A stretch of DNA of 64,000 nucleotides from Oscillospiraceae bacterium (GTDB lineage Bacteria > Bacillota > Clostridia > Oscillospirales > Ruminococcaceae). Under the pieces are notes generated by a model. The model was not told the DNA's origin, made no database searches, and saw nothing but the letters and a program-made list of their open reading frames with translations. The translations under genes and the position numbers were made by a program. Within the stretch, counting starts at the first letter, position 1. The number at the start of each line of letters is the position of its first letter. Below, in pieces: positions 14,506 through 22,441 of the stretch. Where the stretch lies: contig WRKM01000009.1 of NCBI GenBank assembly GCA_009778065.1, positions 1 to 64,000 of the forward strand, read 5' to 3'.

Positions 14506-14933
14506 TTTACTCCCTCCTTCAAGTCAAGTTCCTCGGTATAACTGTGATAATTATACTGCTTTGATGCGATTTTGTGTGCTTCTTCATACGGCAGGCTCTT
14601 TTCTTTCATTAATTTGAATTCGGTGAGCTCATGCTTTAAAAGAACAATATCCATTTCCCTGATGTCTTTACCGTCAATTAATCGTTGCCAAGATACCGCC
14701 ATATCGTAGTTTGGGTCAAATTTTCGCGGCTCGTCTTCTCCAAGCTCGTATTCGTTAATAAATATATGCTGTTTGATTTTTTTAACGTCTTCCGGCAAAA
14801 GCCCTGTGTTTTTAGCAATAGCCTCAATATCCGATGTCCTTTTACGTATTGCCCCATAAAAACGCTCTGCGTGTTCATCCATTCGCGCAATATCTTTTCG
14901 CGGAATCGCTCCGCTTGCTCCTGTTATCTTCAT
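14502..14933 (-). CDS. Phage head-protein/toxin-like C-terminal domain protein (143 aa)
   Basis: Start chosen at ATG 14933, right after the promoter; a longer frame to 15017 would contain the promoter itself. Residues ~35-130 (IAKNTGLLPEDVKKIKQHIF, then FDPNYDMAVSWQRLIDG, LLKHELTEFKLM, and YEEAHKIASKQYNY) resemble a domain I associate with the C-termini of phage head-morphogenesis proteins (SPP1 gp7/Mu gpF type) and with some predicted toxins. The H-E pair in LLKHELTE may be functional. Here it stands alone with a short N-terminal tail, coupled to the 78-residue gene. Family assignment is from memory of the pattern and uncertain. Confidence 0.5.
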   Translation of the reverse strand: MKITGASGAIPRKDIARMDEHAERFYGAIRKRTSDIEAIAKNTGLLPEDVKKIKQHIFINEYELGEDEPRKFDPNYDMAVSWQRLIDGKDIREMDIVLLKHELTEFKLMKEKSLPYEEAHKIASKQYNYHSYTEELDLKEGVK

Positions 14934-14952
14934 TTTGTCACCGCCTGTTTTT

Positions 14953-14981
14953 ATTATAGCACTATTTTTAATTTTTGTCAA
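14953..14981 (-). promoter_or_regulatory. Consensus promoter, copy B
   Basis: -35 TTGACA (14976-14981), 17 bp, -10 TATAAT (14953-14958), about 20 bp before the ATG at 14933. Its sequence repeats promoter copy A with a single change across 29 bp. Confidence 0.85.
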
Positions 14982-15014
14982 CGCCTTTTCCCACTTGTGA
15001 ACATCAAAAATAAA

Positions 15015-15057
15015 CAAAAAATCAACGCCCGCAACTCCCGCAGACGCTGATTTTTCC
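15015..15057. terminator. Terminator after tRNA-Leu
   Basis: A 13-bp stem including G-U pairs (AATCAACGCCCGC against GCAGACGCTGATT) is flanked by A6 and T5, so it can work on both strands. On the minus strand it directly follows the tRNA. Confidence 0.75.
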
Positions 15058-15063
15058 GAATGA

Positions 15064-15147
15064 TGCCGCTGAACGGACTTGAACCGTTACGGTATTGCTA
15101 CCGAGGGATTTTAAGTCCCTTGTGTCTGCCGATTCCACCACAGCGGC
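15064..15147 (-). tRNA. tRNA-Leu (anticodon UAA)
   Basis: 84 nt on the minus strand. The acceptor stem GCCGCUG pairs with CAGCGGC, followed by the discriminator A. The anticodon arm AGGGA-CUUAAAA-UCCCU gives UAA. A long variable arm and the T-loop GGTTCAAGTCC are class II features. CCA is not encoded and must be added after transcription. Confidence 0.95.
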
Positions 15148-15161
15148 GATAAGCATTTATC

Positions 15162-15190
15162 ATTATAACACGAAAACACCGACTTGTCAA
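15162..15190 (-). promoter_or_regulatory. Promoter of tRNA-Leu
   Basis: -35 TTGACA (15185-15190), 17 bp, -10 TATAAT (15162-15167), full consensus, about 15 bp before the mature 5' end. Confidence 0.85.
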
Positions 15191-15263
15191 TATTTTTCTT
15201 AATGTTTCGGTTATTTTTCAAGTTTTTAAACTGCCCTACATTTCCGAAATGTCATATAATGGG

Positions 15264-18200
15264 CTACATTCCGGAAATACTCAATGTTAGAGGTTTTTTA
15301 GGTGTCTCTGTATTTTTCTCAACCCAACTCGCAATCATCAGAGGCGAAAGGATAATCTCGGCAGTTCTCGGCGGCGACATTAACGGGTTCCAACCCTCGT
15401 TATCCGTCTTGCCTATATCGTGGGTAAACTGCTCACGATAAGTCATGGTGCTAAATAGAGATTCCAAGGAGATAGTCTCTGCTTTTATGACTTCTTCCAA
15501 CCATATGAACGGCGATTTTCCGCCTATCACGAGGTCGTCTATAACCCAGCTGTCACAAACGAGTGCGTCATTAGCGCATAGATAAAGTGAAAAGAAGAAC
15601 TGTCTTTCCTTCCCCTCGTGCATGAGCATGGCTTCAAAATCCTTTACCGCAAAGCCGTTAAGCCCGTTAGACTCGTATTTGCAAAATGAGCATACACCGC
15701 CATAACCAAACAGCTTTGAGTTTATATCCTTTGCATAAAAGTTTCTCGCGCTGTAGTTATTCGTTGTTATTCCCTTTACGATTTCGCGCAGATACTTAAA
15801 CTCTTCTTTTTTTATAATCGGCAGTGGTTTCATATAATACGGGAACTGGTCGGGTATAACTATCTTCGCCGCTTTCGCGCCTAAATAGCGTTTACGCATT
15901 ATATCTTTTACTTCGCCGGTTATAATCAGCTCGATTAAATCTGCGAATTCTTCTTTTGTGCTGTCATCGCGTAAAACGATAAACTTCTGTGCTTTTTGGC
16001 ATTTTTCAGCATCCTCGGGAATCAATCCTGTTTTATAATCAATTATATCAATAATTAAATCTTTTTCGCCGAGCAGGGCGATTCTTTCCGCCTTTAACCC
16101 CGCCGCATAAATACCGCCCAAAAGCTCAGTAACCATCTCAGCGGGCAGACTTTCCGTTGCAAGCAGTTTGGCAATTTTCTGCGGCTCGAAGTTGTAGCGG
16201 CTCTCGCCATACGGGAAGCCGAAGCTTCTGCCTTTTAATACGCCGTATTTAATTAATAAGCTTATATCTTCAATAATTTCAAGAAGTTCGGGTGCGGGCA
16301 TATCATCGGGAATCGGAAATAAAGTTTCGTAAACTGCAAAACAATATTTTCCCGCTAAGTCCTGTCTCAGAGTAATTTCTAAAGCCTGAGCTTTGAGTGC
16401 GCGTAAAAAATCTATGGTCTTTTTACCTGCGGCGAAAATTCCGAACACCAGCGCGGCTGTTTCGCTATAATCCTGATAAGTTAAAAACGACTGTCTGTGT
16501 CTGTTTAAGCAACTCATAAGACCTGCGATGTCGGTGATTTTCATCCCGGTAGTTTCGATAAGGAACTCCTCACCCGCTTCTACAATGCAGAGCTTCTTCT
16601 CTTTGAGTGCGATTTTGTATTCTTCTGCATAGACCTCATCGAGAACTGTGATTAGTTTAATAAATCGCTCTTCACTGATTAGCTTATTACCGCCGAGTGC
16701 TTTTTCAAGTATACACTCGGTCATGCTCCTGAATCCGTCATGCAGGTCGTAATCAGTTCCCGCAGGGTTATCCTCGGAGCTTATTGTCATCATCTTACCG
16801 TCTTTATGGAACTCATACGCATACACAATGCCTATGTCTCCGTCAAGCTCACCCTCCCATTCATAACCCGCGTAGAGGATTCTGCTGCCTATATCGGACA
16901 AATTCTCGTTCATTCTGTCAAGCTTATCAAGAATCAGTTCGTCATATGCCGAGCCGTCTAAGTGGTCTTCTTTTGAAACGCCGAGCGATTTACTGAAAAA
17001 AGCGTTTTTCTGCAACTCGGTATAATGGAGCGGCGCCTCGTCTCTCGAATAGCGCAATGATACCGCACGTAAAAAGTCTTTCTTTTGGTTTTGGACAATT
17101 TTACAAGTCAAAATAAAGTTTTTAATAAACTCAAATGCGTAAGATTCGGGACGCAGATAGTACAACCCACCGCCATTTTGATGCGCTACTATTTCGAGTA
17201 CAAAGAACCTCTCATACTCCTTTATAATACTTCTCAAGCTCTCCTCGACACGAGAAACGACCTCCGCCTCTCTATCCGGACGTATTCCGGTACGGAACGA
17301 GGTTATAAGCTGATTCGGCACACTTATGAAAAACGCTGACAACTTTTCACTCGCAAAAGTACTGTTTTCGTCCTGTAAAAGACCCGTTAATTCATATGTG
17401 GAGAAGTAATTATACTTGTCGGATAACAACCCGACCAAATCCGCACGCCTACTCACCGCCACAGCGAACGGAATCAGGCAGACAAAGCCCTCGTTCTCAT
17501 AGCAAATGAAGTCAACCACGCTTTTTCCGCCCTGTGTAAAACGCAATACATTTACGTTCACGTGCTTGTTTAAGTGGTTAAATATCTTATAAAAATCAAT
17601 CAGCTTACCGTTGTGCATGACGGCGATATTAAATGTGCGATTTTCGTTAAATTCCTTCGATACCGCATTGTTAAGTATTTTTTTCCTGTTAAAGGCGAAG
17701 CACAACTCCATTATGTTGATATAATCGCCTTTTCTGACTGTCAGATTTACGAAATTATCTTTTATTCGCTTATGTTCCTCCGCGCTGACCTTTATGACCA
17801 TTTCCGTGCCTTTGAATATAGGGCGGCGCAGGTTTATATCGGTGATTTTAAGGTGTCCGCTGTTGTTCGTTATACAAAAACTGAAATTATTTGAACGCAT
17901 GGAGAGCCACTCGACATTCATAAACACGCTCTTTGCACCCACGCCGAAACGACCCTCGCTCGAAGTTACATTTTTAGTATTACGCCCAAAACTGAGGTAA
18001 AACATAAACTGCTCAAGTATAAACCCGACCTCATTGTACGAAATCGAAATTGTTTGATTATCCTTGAAATTTATGCCTATTTTTATATCCTCCTGTTCAT
18101 AATCGCAGTCGAAGGCGTTTTGCAAAAGCTCCCTGATTACACTTTCTACAGGGTATTCTTTTACGCCAAGCAACGTGTTATATGCTGTGCGTCCGCTGAA

Positions 18201-18368
18201 CAACCCATTAAAGTACTCAATAAACTCAAGATGCGCCGCCTCGCCTGTCATAAGCAGTGCGTCAAGTTCCGCGAGCGTGGTATTCATTTTCTCTCGGTTT
18301 CCTGCGGCGTGTCCCTCATAAAAGTCGCCGACAAGTCCGGTTACGGTTTTTTCTTTATTTTCGGCCAC
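15264..18368 (-). CDS. GHKL/HSP90-like (sacsin-type) ATPase-fold protein
   Basis: 1034 residues. Near residues 70-180 there is a Bergerat-fold ATP pocket: N-box RELLQNAFD (E..N..D intact) and the glycine motif EGRFGVGAKSVF. The adenine-binding DxGxG motif reads YNEVGF, so the usual Asp is absent; sacsin-like bacterial proteins often deviate here (family knowledge, from memory). The ~800 residues after it are unrecognised. Close to the C-terminus, CSFCKYE and a later LCAND...C suggest a zinc-bound element. Start GTG 18368 lies one base after the stop of the SNF2-like gene, so the two proteins are made together. HSP90-like ATPases beside helicase-like proteins occur in defence loci, which fits the island on its left. 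Confidence 0.7.
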   Translation of the reverse strand: MAENKEKTVTGLVGDFYEGHAAGNREKMNTTLAELDALLMTGEAAHLEFIEYFNGLFSGRTAYNTLLGVKEYPVESVIRELLQNAFDCDYEQEDIKIGINFKDNQTISISYNEVGFILEQFMFYLSFGRNTKNVTSSEGRFGVGAKSVFMNVEWLSMRSNNFSFCITNNSGHLKITDINLRRPIFKGTEMVIKVSAEEHKRIKDNFVNLTVRKGDYINIMELCFAFNRKKILNNAVSKEFNENRTFNIAVMHNGKLIDFYKIFNHLNKHVNVNVLRFTQGGKSVVDFICYENEGFVCLIPFAVAVSRRADLVGLLSDKYNYFSTYELTGLLQDENSTFASEKLSAFFISVPNQLITSFRTGIRPDREAEVVSRVEESLRSIIKEYERFFVLEIVAHQNGGGLYYLRPESYAFEFIKNFILTCKIVQNQKKDFLRAVSLRYSRDEAPLHYTELQKNAFFSKSLGVSKEDHLDGSAYDELILDKLDRMNENLSDIGSRILYAGYEWEGELDGDIGIVYAYEFHKDGKMMTISSEDNPAGTDYDLHDGFRSMTECILEKALGGNKLISEERFIKLITVLDEVYAEEYKIALKEKKLCIVEAGEEFLIETTGMKITDIAGLMSCLNRHRQSFLTYQDYSETAALVFGIFAAGKKTIDFLRALKAQALEITLRQDLAGKYCFAVYETLFPIPDDMPAPELLEIIEDISLLIKYGVLKGRSFGFPYGESRYNFEPQKIAKLLATESLPAEMVTELLGGIYAAGLKAERIALLGEKDLIIDIIDYKTGLIPEDAEKCQKAQKFIVLRDDSTKEEFADLIELIITGEVKDIMRKRYLGAKAAKIVIPDQFPYYMKPLPIIKKEEFKYLREIVKGITTNNYSARNFYAKDINSKLFGYGGVCSFCKYESNGLNGFAVKDFEAMLMHEGKERQFFFSLYLCANDALVCDSWVIDDLVIGGKSPFIWLEEVIKAETISLESLFSTMTYREQFTHDIGKTDNEGWNPLMSPPRTAEIILSPLMIASWVEKNTETPKKPLTLSISGM

Positions 18369-18369
18369 C

Positions 18370-20295
18370 TTAAATCACTCCTTTATCGTGTAAATTATAA
18401 AGCTTAATGAAGTCTTTATAGGGCTTTGATATATTCATGGTGAATCTGTAATGCTTCCAGACATTGACGAGTGCCGAGAGCTTTAAGTAATAGGGTAGTT
18501 TCTGCGTCTCGCTCTTTATCAGCGTGAAGTCTTCTTTTTTGCCGGTAAGCTTTTTTACGAAGTTCTCTGCGTTTTTAATTTCGGCTACCCGTTTAGACGG
18601 TGCGGATTCGTTTTTGTTACTTTTGTTGCCTTTTGCATCCGACGGACTTTTGTCAGCGGTAAGGCTCAAAACCCCTTTTTCATCAAGCCGAACTCTTTTA
18701 CCCTTGAATTCTTCTATCTTCTCGGTAAACTGCATGAAAAGCCGTTCGCCGTCTAATTCTTTCTGCTCCATAACGCCCTGTAGTCCGAACATATCGACTA
18801 ATTTTTTCAGTCTCTTCTTAGCTGTAGCGGCGGCGTCTGCGGCTGTTTTCACCCCCGGCGCGTTGTATTCAACGCGAAAACTCTCGACTATATCCTCTGA
18901 CGCATTATCGCATATGAATTTTAAATCTAAAACGAGTACGATTAAATGTTCTTCTATGTTCTCAATATTAAACAAAAGACTCTTATCAGAAATCGCACAA
19001 AACGCACTGCCGAAATTACTAAGCACGGTCTTTCGGAGCATCCTGCCGTCAAATCGGTAATCCTCGTCACAGAAGATATAAAATGCGGGATTATTCGGTT
19101 TTCTGCCCGTGCGGGTCAACCGCTGTTCCAAAACAGCGGGGTTTTCGGGATATTCGTAATTTATTATATGTGTAATCTTCCCTATGTTCAAGAATCTCGC
19201 TCCCACCGCATCGTCTGCCACGATGATTTGCGGCTCTTCGCCCTTTTCAGCACCAAACTCGCTGTTAATATACTCAATATCAACAGAGTTTCGGTCATAT
19301 ACACAAATACCTTTTTTACCCCCGTTACATGCCCATAACGCTTTACTGACATAAGCCGCGGTATTTTGCGATGTGCAGTATACAACGATTCTGTTATCGG
19401 CATCAGACAAGAGCGTAACTATTTCTTTCAGAAACGCCTCTAATTTAGCATCAGCTGACAGAAGGTCTTTCAGCTCTTTTTTGTCGTATTCTTTATTTAA
19501 GTATATTTCTCTTTCGGGGAGGTTATATTCCTCGAATAGGTTTCCGCCGTAACTGTAAAGCGGGATTCCCGAACGTCTGTCGTCTATACGCTCGGTTTTA
19601 GCGACTAAGGCGGTGTTTATTTTATAATTTATAGTCTTTATGTTATAATCGCTGTTAACGCTCCGTCCTGCGACTACCTGACCGTTCGCCCCTGATAAAT
19701 CAATCGGGTACTCCGCCCCTTTTTCTTCTTTTTTGTTACGATGAAGCAATGCTTTCACAAAAGCGGATAACTTTTCGTAATTTGCGCCGAGCGTGTCGGA
19801 TGCAGGCAGGTTAACAAGGAGTTTTTTCGTCTTTGTTTTAACGGATTTCGCATAATCGCCGATAGCCGCGTCATTCAAATGCGGCAGGTCAATAATCATC
19901 AAGTCCCAAATAAAACCCGCATTTCCCGCTTCGCACAGTACCGAACCGCCGCAAAGCAAGCTCTCAGCAGAAGCTATGCAACAATTCGATATAGACGGCG
20001 AGAATATGTCGAGCGACCTTTCAAAAACGCCGATGTACTTAAACTCAACCCCCATATCCCAAAGCAGTGAGCAATACCAGTTGTTTACCCTGCTTTCGGG
20101 GCAGACGATAACGATGTTCGGACTCTCATTTTGCACTAAAACATCGTGAATACAAAGCTCTGCCGTCTGCAATTTACCCTCTTCCATACGGTTTAGTGCA
20201 ATAGCATAACCATGTACGGATAGCTTTTCGGCTATTGCACTCGCATTAGGGTCGGGTTCTGTTTTGCTCATCCAGAGACATTCAACATTACTCAT
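18370..20295 (-). CDS. SNF2-like helicase-fold protein without recognisable ATPase motifs
   Basis: 641 residues with a two-RecA-lobe layout. Lobe 1: IVIVCPESRVNNWY at ~57-70 resembles motif Ia, and WDLMIIDLPHLND at ~129-141 stands where the DEAH box should be (DLPH instead). I find no GKT/Walker A; the N-terminus HGYAIALNRMEEGKLQTAE resembles the Q-motif/motif I region of SNF2 proteins (GxGKT replaced by EEGKLQTAE). Lobe 2: RIVVYCTSQNTAAYVSKAL (motif IV), PQIIVADDAVGARFLNI (motif V) and YPENPAVLEQRLTRTGR (motif VI) are well kept. So it appears to be a pseudo-helicase, or one with a strongly altered site, working with the GHKL partner one base downstream. AAGGAG precedes ATG 20295. Confidence 0.65.
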   Translation of the reverse strand: MSNVECLWMSKTEPDPNASAIAEKLSVHGYAIALNRMEEGKLQTAELCIHDVLVQNESPNIVIVCPESRVNNWYCSLLWDMGVEFKYIGVFERSLDIFSPSISNCCIASAESLLCGGSVLCEAGNAGFIWDLMIIDLPHLNDAAIGDYAKSVKTKTKKLLVNLPASDTLGANYEKLSAFVKALLHRNKKEEKGAEYPIDLSGANGQVVAGRSVNSDYNIKTINYKINTALVAKTERIDDRRSGIPLYSYGGNLFEEYNLPEREIYLNKEYDKKELKDLLSADAKLEAFLKEIVTLLSDADNRIVVYCTSQNTAAYVSKALWACNGGKKGICVYDRNSVDIEYINSEFGAEKGEEPQIIVADDAVGARFLNIGKITHIINYEYPENPAVLEQRLTRTGRKPNNPAFYIFCDEDYRFDGRMLRKTVLSNFGSAFCAISDKSLLFNIENIEEHLIVLVLDLKFICDNASEDIVESFRVEYNAPGVKTAADAAATAKKRLKKLVDMFGLQGVMEQKELDGERLFMQFTEKIEEFKGKRVRLDEKGVLSLTADKSPSDAKGNKSNKNESAPSKRVAEIKNAENFVKKLTGKKEDFTLIKSETQKLPYYLKLSALVNVWKHYRFTMNISKPYKDFIKLYNLHDKGVI

Positions 20296-20344
20296 AGACG
20301 CAACTCCTTATAAATATGGTTAGTAATTGAAAATTATTAATTCT

Positions 20345-20812
20345 TTATTGTTGTTTGGTTGTGCCTGAATATAGCGGCATATACTTCCATTGTTTTCTAA
20401 TCAGAACGAATATTAATATTAAAAATCCGGCAGCAAATAAAATCCCTATTGCTATTCCTATATAAAACCCAATTGTGAATAACGAGTCGACAAGAGCAGT
20501 ATTCAACCCCATATCTGTATAACTCTCCTGTACCTGAGCTAAAACATTTGCTGATGAAATAATATTATAACCATGCGAAATCGCATAACTTACTATCATT
20601 ATATAATACGGCAGGCGTACTCGTTTAATCAACAACCATAATTGGCACGATAAAGTAACCACGCAAAAAATTATAGAAACAAACTGCATATAAAATAAGC
20701 TACTAAGAAGACCGAAGCCGGAAAGTGAAGCACCTATTATCAGTATCACCTTTGCGGGAGTATTAAATTCTACTCTACCGGTTGCGTCATAAATATTATC
20801 CACTTTCTGCAT
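20345..20812 (-). CDS. Small integral membrane protein (four predicted helices)
   Basis: Unrecognised, up to 155 residues. Four hydrophobic segments at about 22-40, 44-62, 70-88 and 110-137 are separated by short polar loops, with a basic C-terminal tail. AAGGAG touches the ATG at 20812 with no spacing, while a GTG at 20803 is 9 nt away, so translation may begin at the GTG. It lies between the GHKL/SNF2 pair and gpmI and has no visible partner. No transporter signature is present. Confidence 0.6.
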   Translation of the reverse strand: MQKVDNIYDATGRVEFNTPAKVILIIGASLSGFGLLSSLFYMQFVSIIFCVVTLSCQLWLLIKRVRLPYYIMIVSYAISHGYNIISSANVLAQVQESYTDMGLNTALVDSLFTIGFYIGIAIGILFAAGFLILIFVLIRKQWKYMPLYSGTTKQQ

Positions 20813-20837
20813 CTCCTTACGATATAATATAACCTTA

Positions 20838-22415
20838 TTAAATCATCGCTTTTTCCCAGCTTTCAGGCGGCGTAAGCCCGAACATGACGGCAAGCGTCGG
20901 CGCAACATTCGCCAATCCGTAATCGCCGTCTTTTATTTTATACTCGTTATCCTTATCATATATTATAAAAGGTACTTTATTGAGAGAGTGAGCGGTACGA
21001 AGCGCGAGATTTCCCTTTTTGTCTTTTTCGAGCATCTCATCGGCGTTACCGTGGTCTGCCGTGACAATCAATGTCACACCGTATTCATCGCAAACGGGTA
21101 TAATCCGCGCAAGCGCGAGGTCAACCGCTTCAACGCCGATAATCGTAGCATCGAGATTTCCCGTATGCCCCACCATATCCCCGTTAGGGAAATTACAACG
21201 TATAAAATCGTATTTTCCGGACTTTACGACCTCGATTAAATCGTCTGTTATTTCCGCCGATTTCATCCACGGACGCAGGTCAAAGCTTACATTATCGGAA
21301 GGAATTTCTCTGAAGGTTTCAAGCTCCTCGCTCGTTTTTCCGCTCCTGTTTCCGTTCCAGAAATACGTCACATGACCGAATTTTTGCGTTTCGGAAACGG
21401 CATATTGATTTATATTATTTGCGACTAAAAGTTCCGAAAGGGTGTCTTTTATTTCGGGCGGGTTCACTAAATACTTTTCAGGCAGGTTTAAATCCCCGTC
21501 ATACTGTAACATTCCCGCATAACGCAGATTCGGCTTTTTTCCCCTATTAAAAAACCCGAATTCGTCATAATCGAAAGCCATAGAGATTTCAATAGCCCTG
21601 TCACCTCTGAAATTAAACAGAACTACACTGTCGCCATCCACAATCGGAGAACCGACAGATGCGCCGCCATCGGATATTACGAAAGCGGGTAAGTCCTGGT
21701 CAATAATCCCCGCGTTCTCTTTTCTGTAGGTCTCAATCGCCTCGCTCGCAGAGGTAAACATTCTGCCCTCGCCGAGAACGTGGGTTTTCCACCCGCATTC
21801 AACCATCGCCCAGTCAGCTTGATACCTGTCCATGGTCACTTTCATTCTGCCGCCGCCGGAAGCGATTTTACCGTCAAAATCGGCGTCGTTTAATTCGCCG
21901 AGGACGTTCTCAAGCTTCTCAACATACGTCAGCGCGCTTGTCGCGGGGACGTCGCGTCCGTCCAATAATATATGAACTCGAACCTTCTTTACGCCGCTTC
22001 TCTTAGCCTCACTAAGCATAGAAAATAAATGCTCTATATTAGAATGGACGTTCCCGTCCGATAAAAGACCGATAAAGTGCAGGGTGTTATTCTCGCTTAA
22101 ACCGCCTGTCAGCTCTTTCCAAACCTCTCCACCGTACATTTTTCCGCTTTCGATTGCTTTGTTCACAAGTTTCGCACCCTGTGAATAAACCTGTCCACAA
22201 CCCAGCGCGTTATGCCCAACCTCGCTGTTACCCATGTCGTCGTCGCCCGGCAAGCCCACGGCTTCACCATGCGCTTTAAGACGGGTGTTGGGACATTCTG
22301 TCAAAAGCCTATCCAAAACAGGAGTGTTCGCCATAGTCACGGCATCGCCTATACCTGTTTTGCTGAAACCTATACCGTCCATTACTATGAGTAAAATTGG
22401 CTTGTTTTTATACAC
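20838..22415 (-). CDS. gpmI: 2,3-bisphosphoglycerate-independent phosphoglycerate mutase
   Basis: 525 residues, slightly over the typical ~510. It interconverts 3- and 2-phosphoglycerate in glycolysis using two Mn2+ ions. The alkaline-phosphatase-fold motifs are complete: MDGIG at ~12-16, DDMGNSEVGH at ~59-68 with the catalytic Ser, LLDGRDVPATSAL, RMKVTMDRY, and TADHGNADEM near the C-terminus. GTG start 22415 has AAGGAG 7 nt upstream. tpiA and pgk are nearby on the same strand, forming a loose glycolytic cluster interrupted by unrelated genes. Confidence 0.95.
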   Translation of the reverse strand: MYKNKPILLIVMDGIGFSKTGIGDAVTMANTPVLDRLLTECPNTRLKAHGEAVGLPGDDDMGNSEVGHNALGCGQVYSQGAKLVNKAIESGKMYGGEVWKELTGGLSENNTLHFIGLLSDGNVHSNIEHLFSMLSEAKRSGVKKVRVHILLDGRDVPATSALTYVEKLENVLGELNDADFDGKIASGGGRMKVTMDRYQADWAMVECGWKTHVLGEGRMFTSASEAIETYRKENAGIIDQDLPAFVISDGGASVGSPIVDGDSVVLFNFRGDRAIEISMAFDYDEFGFFNRGKKPNLRYAGMLQYDGDLNLPEKYLVNPPEIKDTLSELLVANNINQYAVSETQKFGHVTYFWNGNRSGKTSEELETFREIPSDNVSFDLRPWMKSAEITDDLIEVVKSGKYDFIRCNFPNGDMVGHTGNLDATIIGVEAVDLALARIIPVCDEYGVTLIVTADHGNADEMLEKDKKGNLALRTAHSLNKVPFIIYDKDNEYKIKDGDYGLANVAPTLAVMFGLTPPESWEKAMI

Positions 22416-22441
22416 TTTGTATCTCCTTGCCTTTGTTTTAT

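Noticed and set aside
8200-15060. Attachment-site duplicate of tRNA-Leu
   Set aside because: I looked for the tRNA 3' sequence (GTCCGTTCAGCGGCA-like) elsewhere and saw none; no integrase gene is present, so a mobile element call is unsupported.
15184-15441. Plus-strand frame opposite the GHKL gene end
   Set aside because: It overlaps the real 1034-residue gene and reads as a shadow with no motif.
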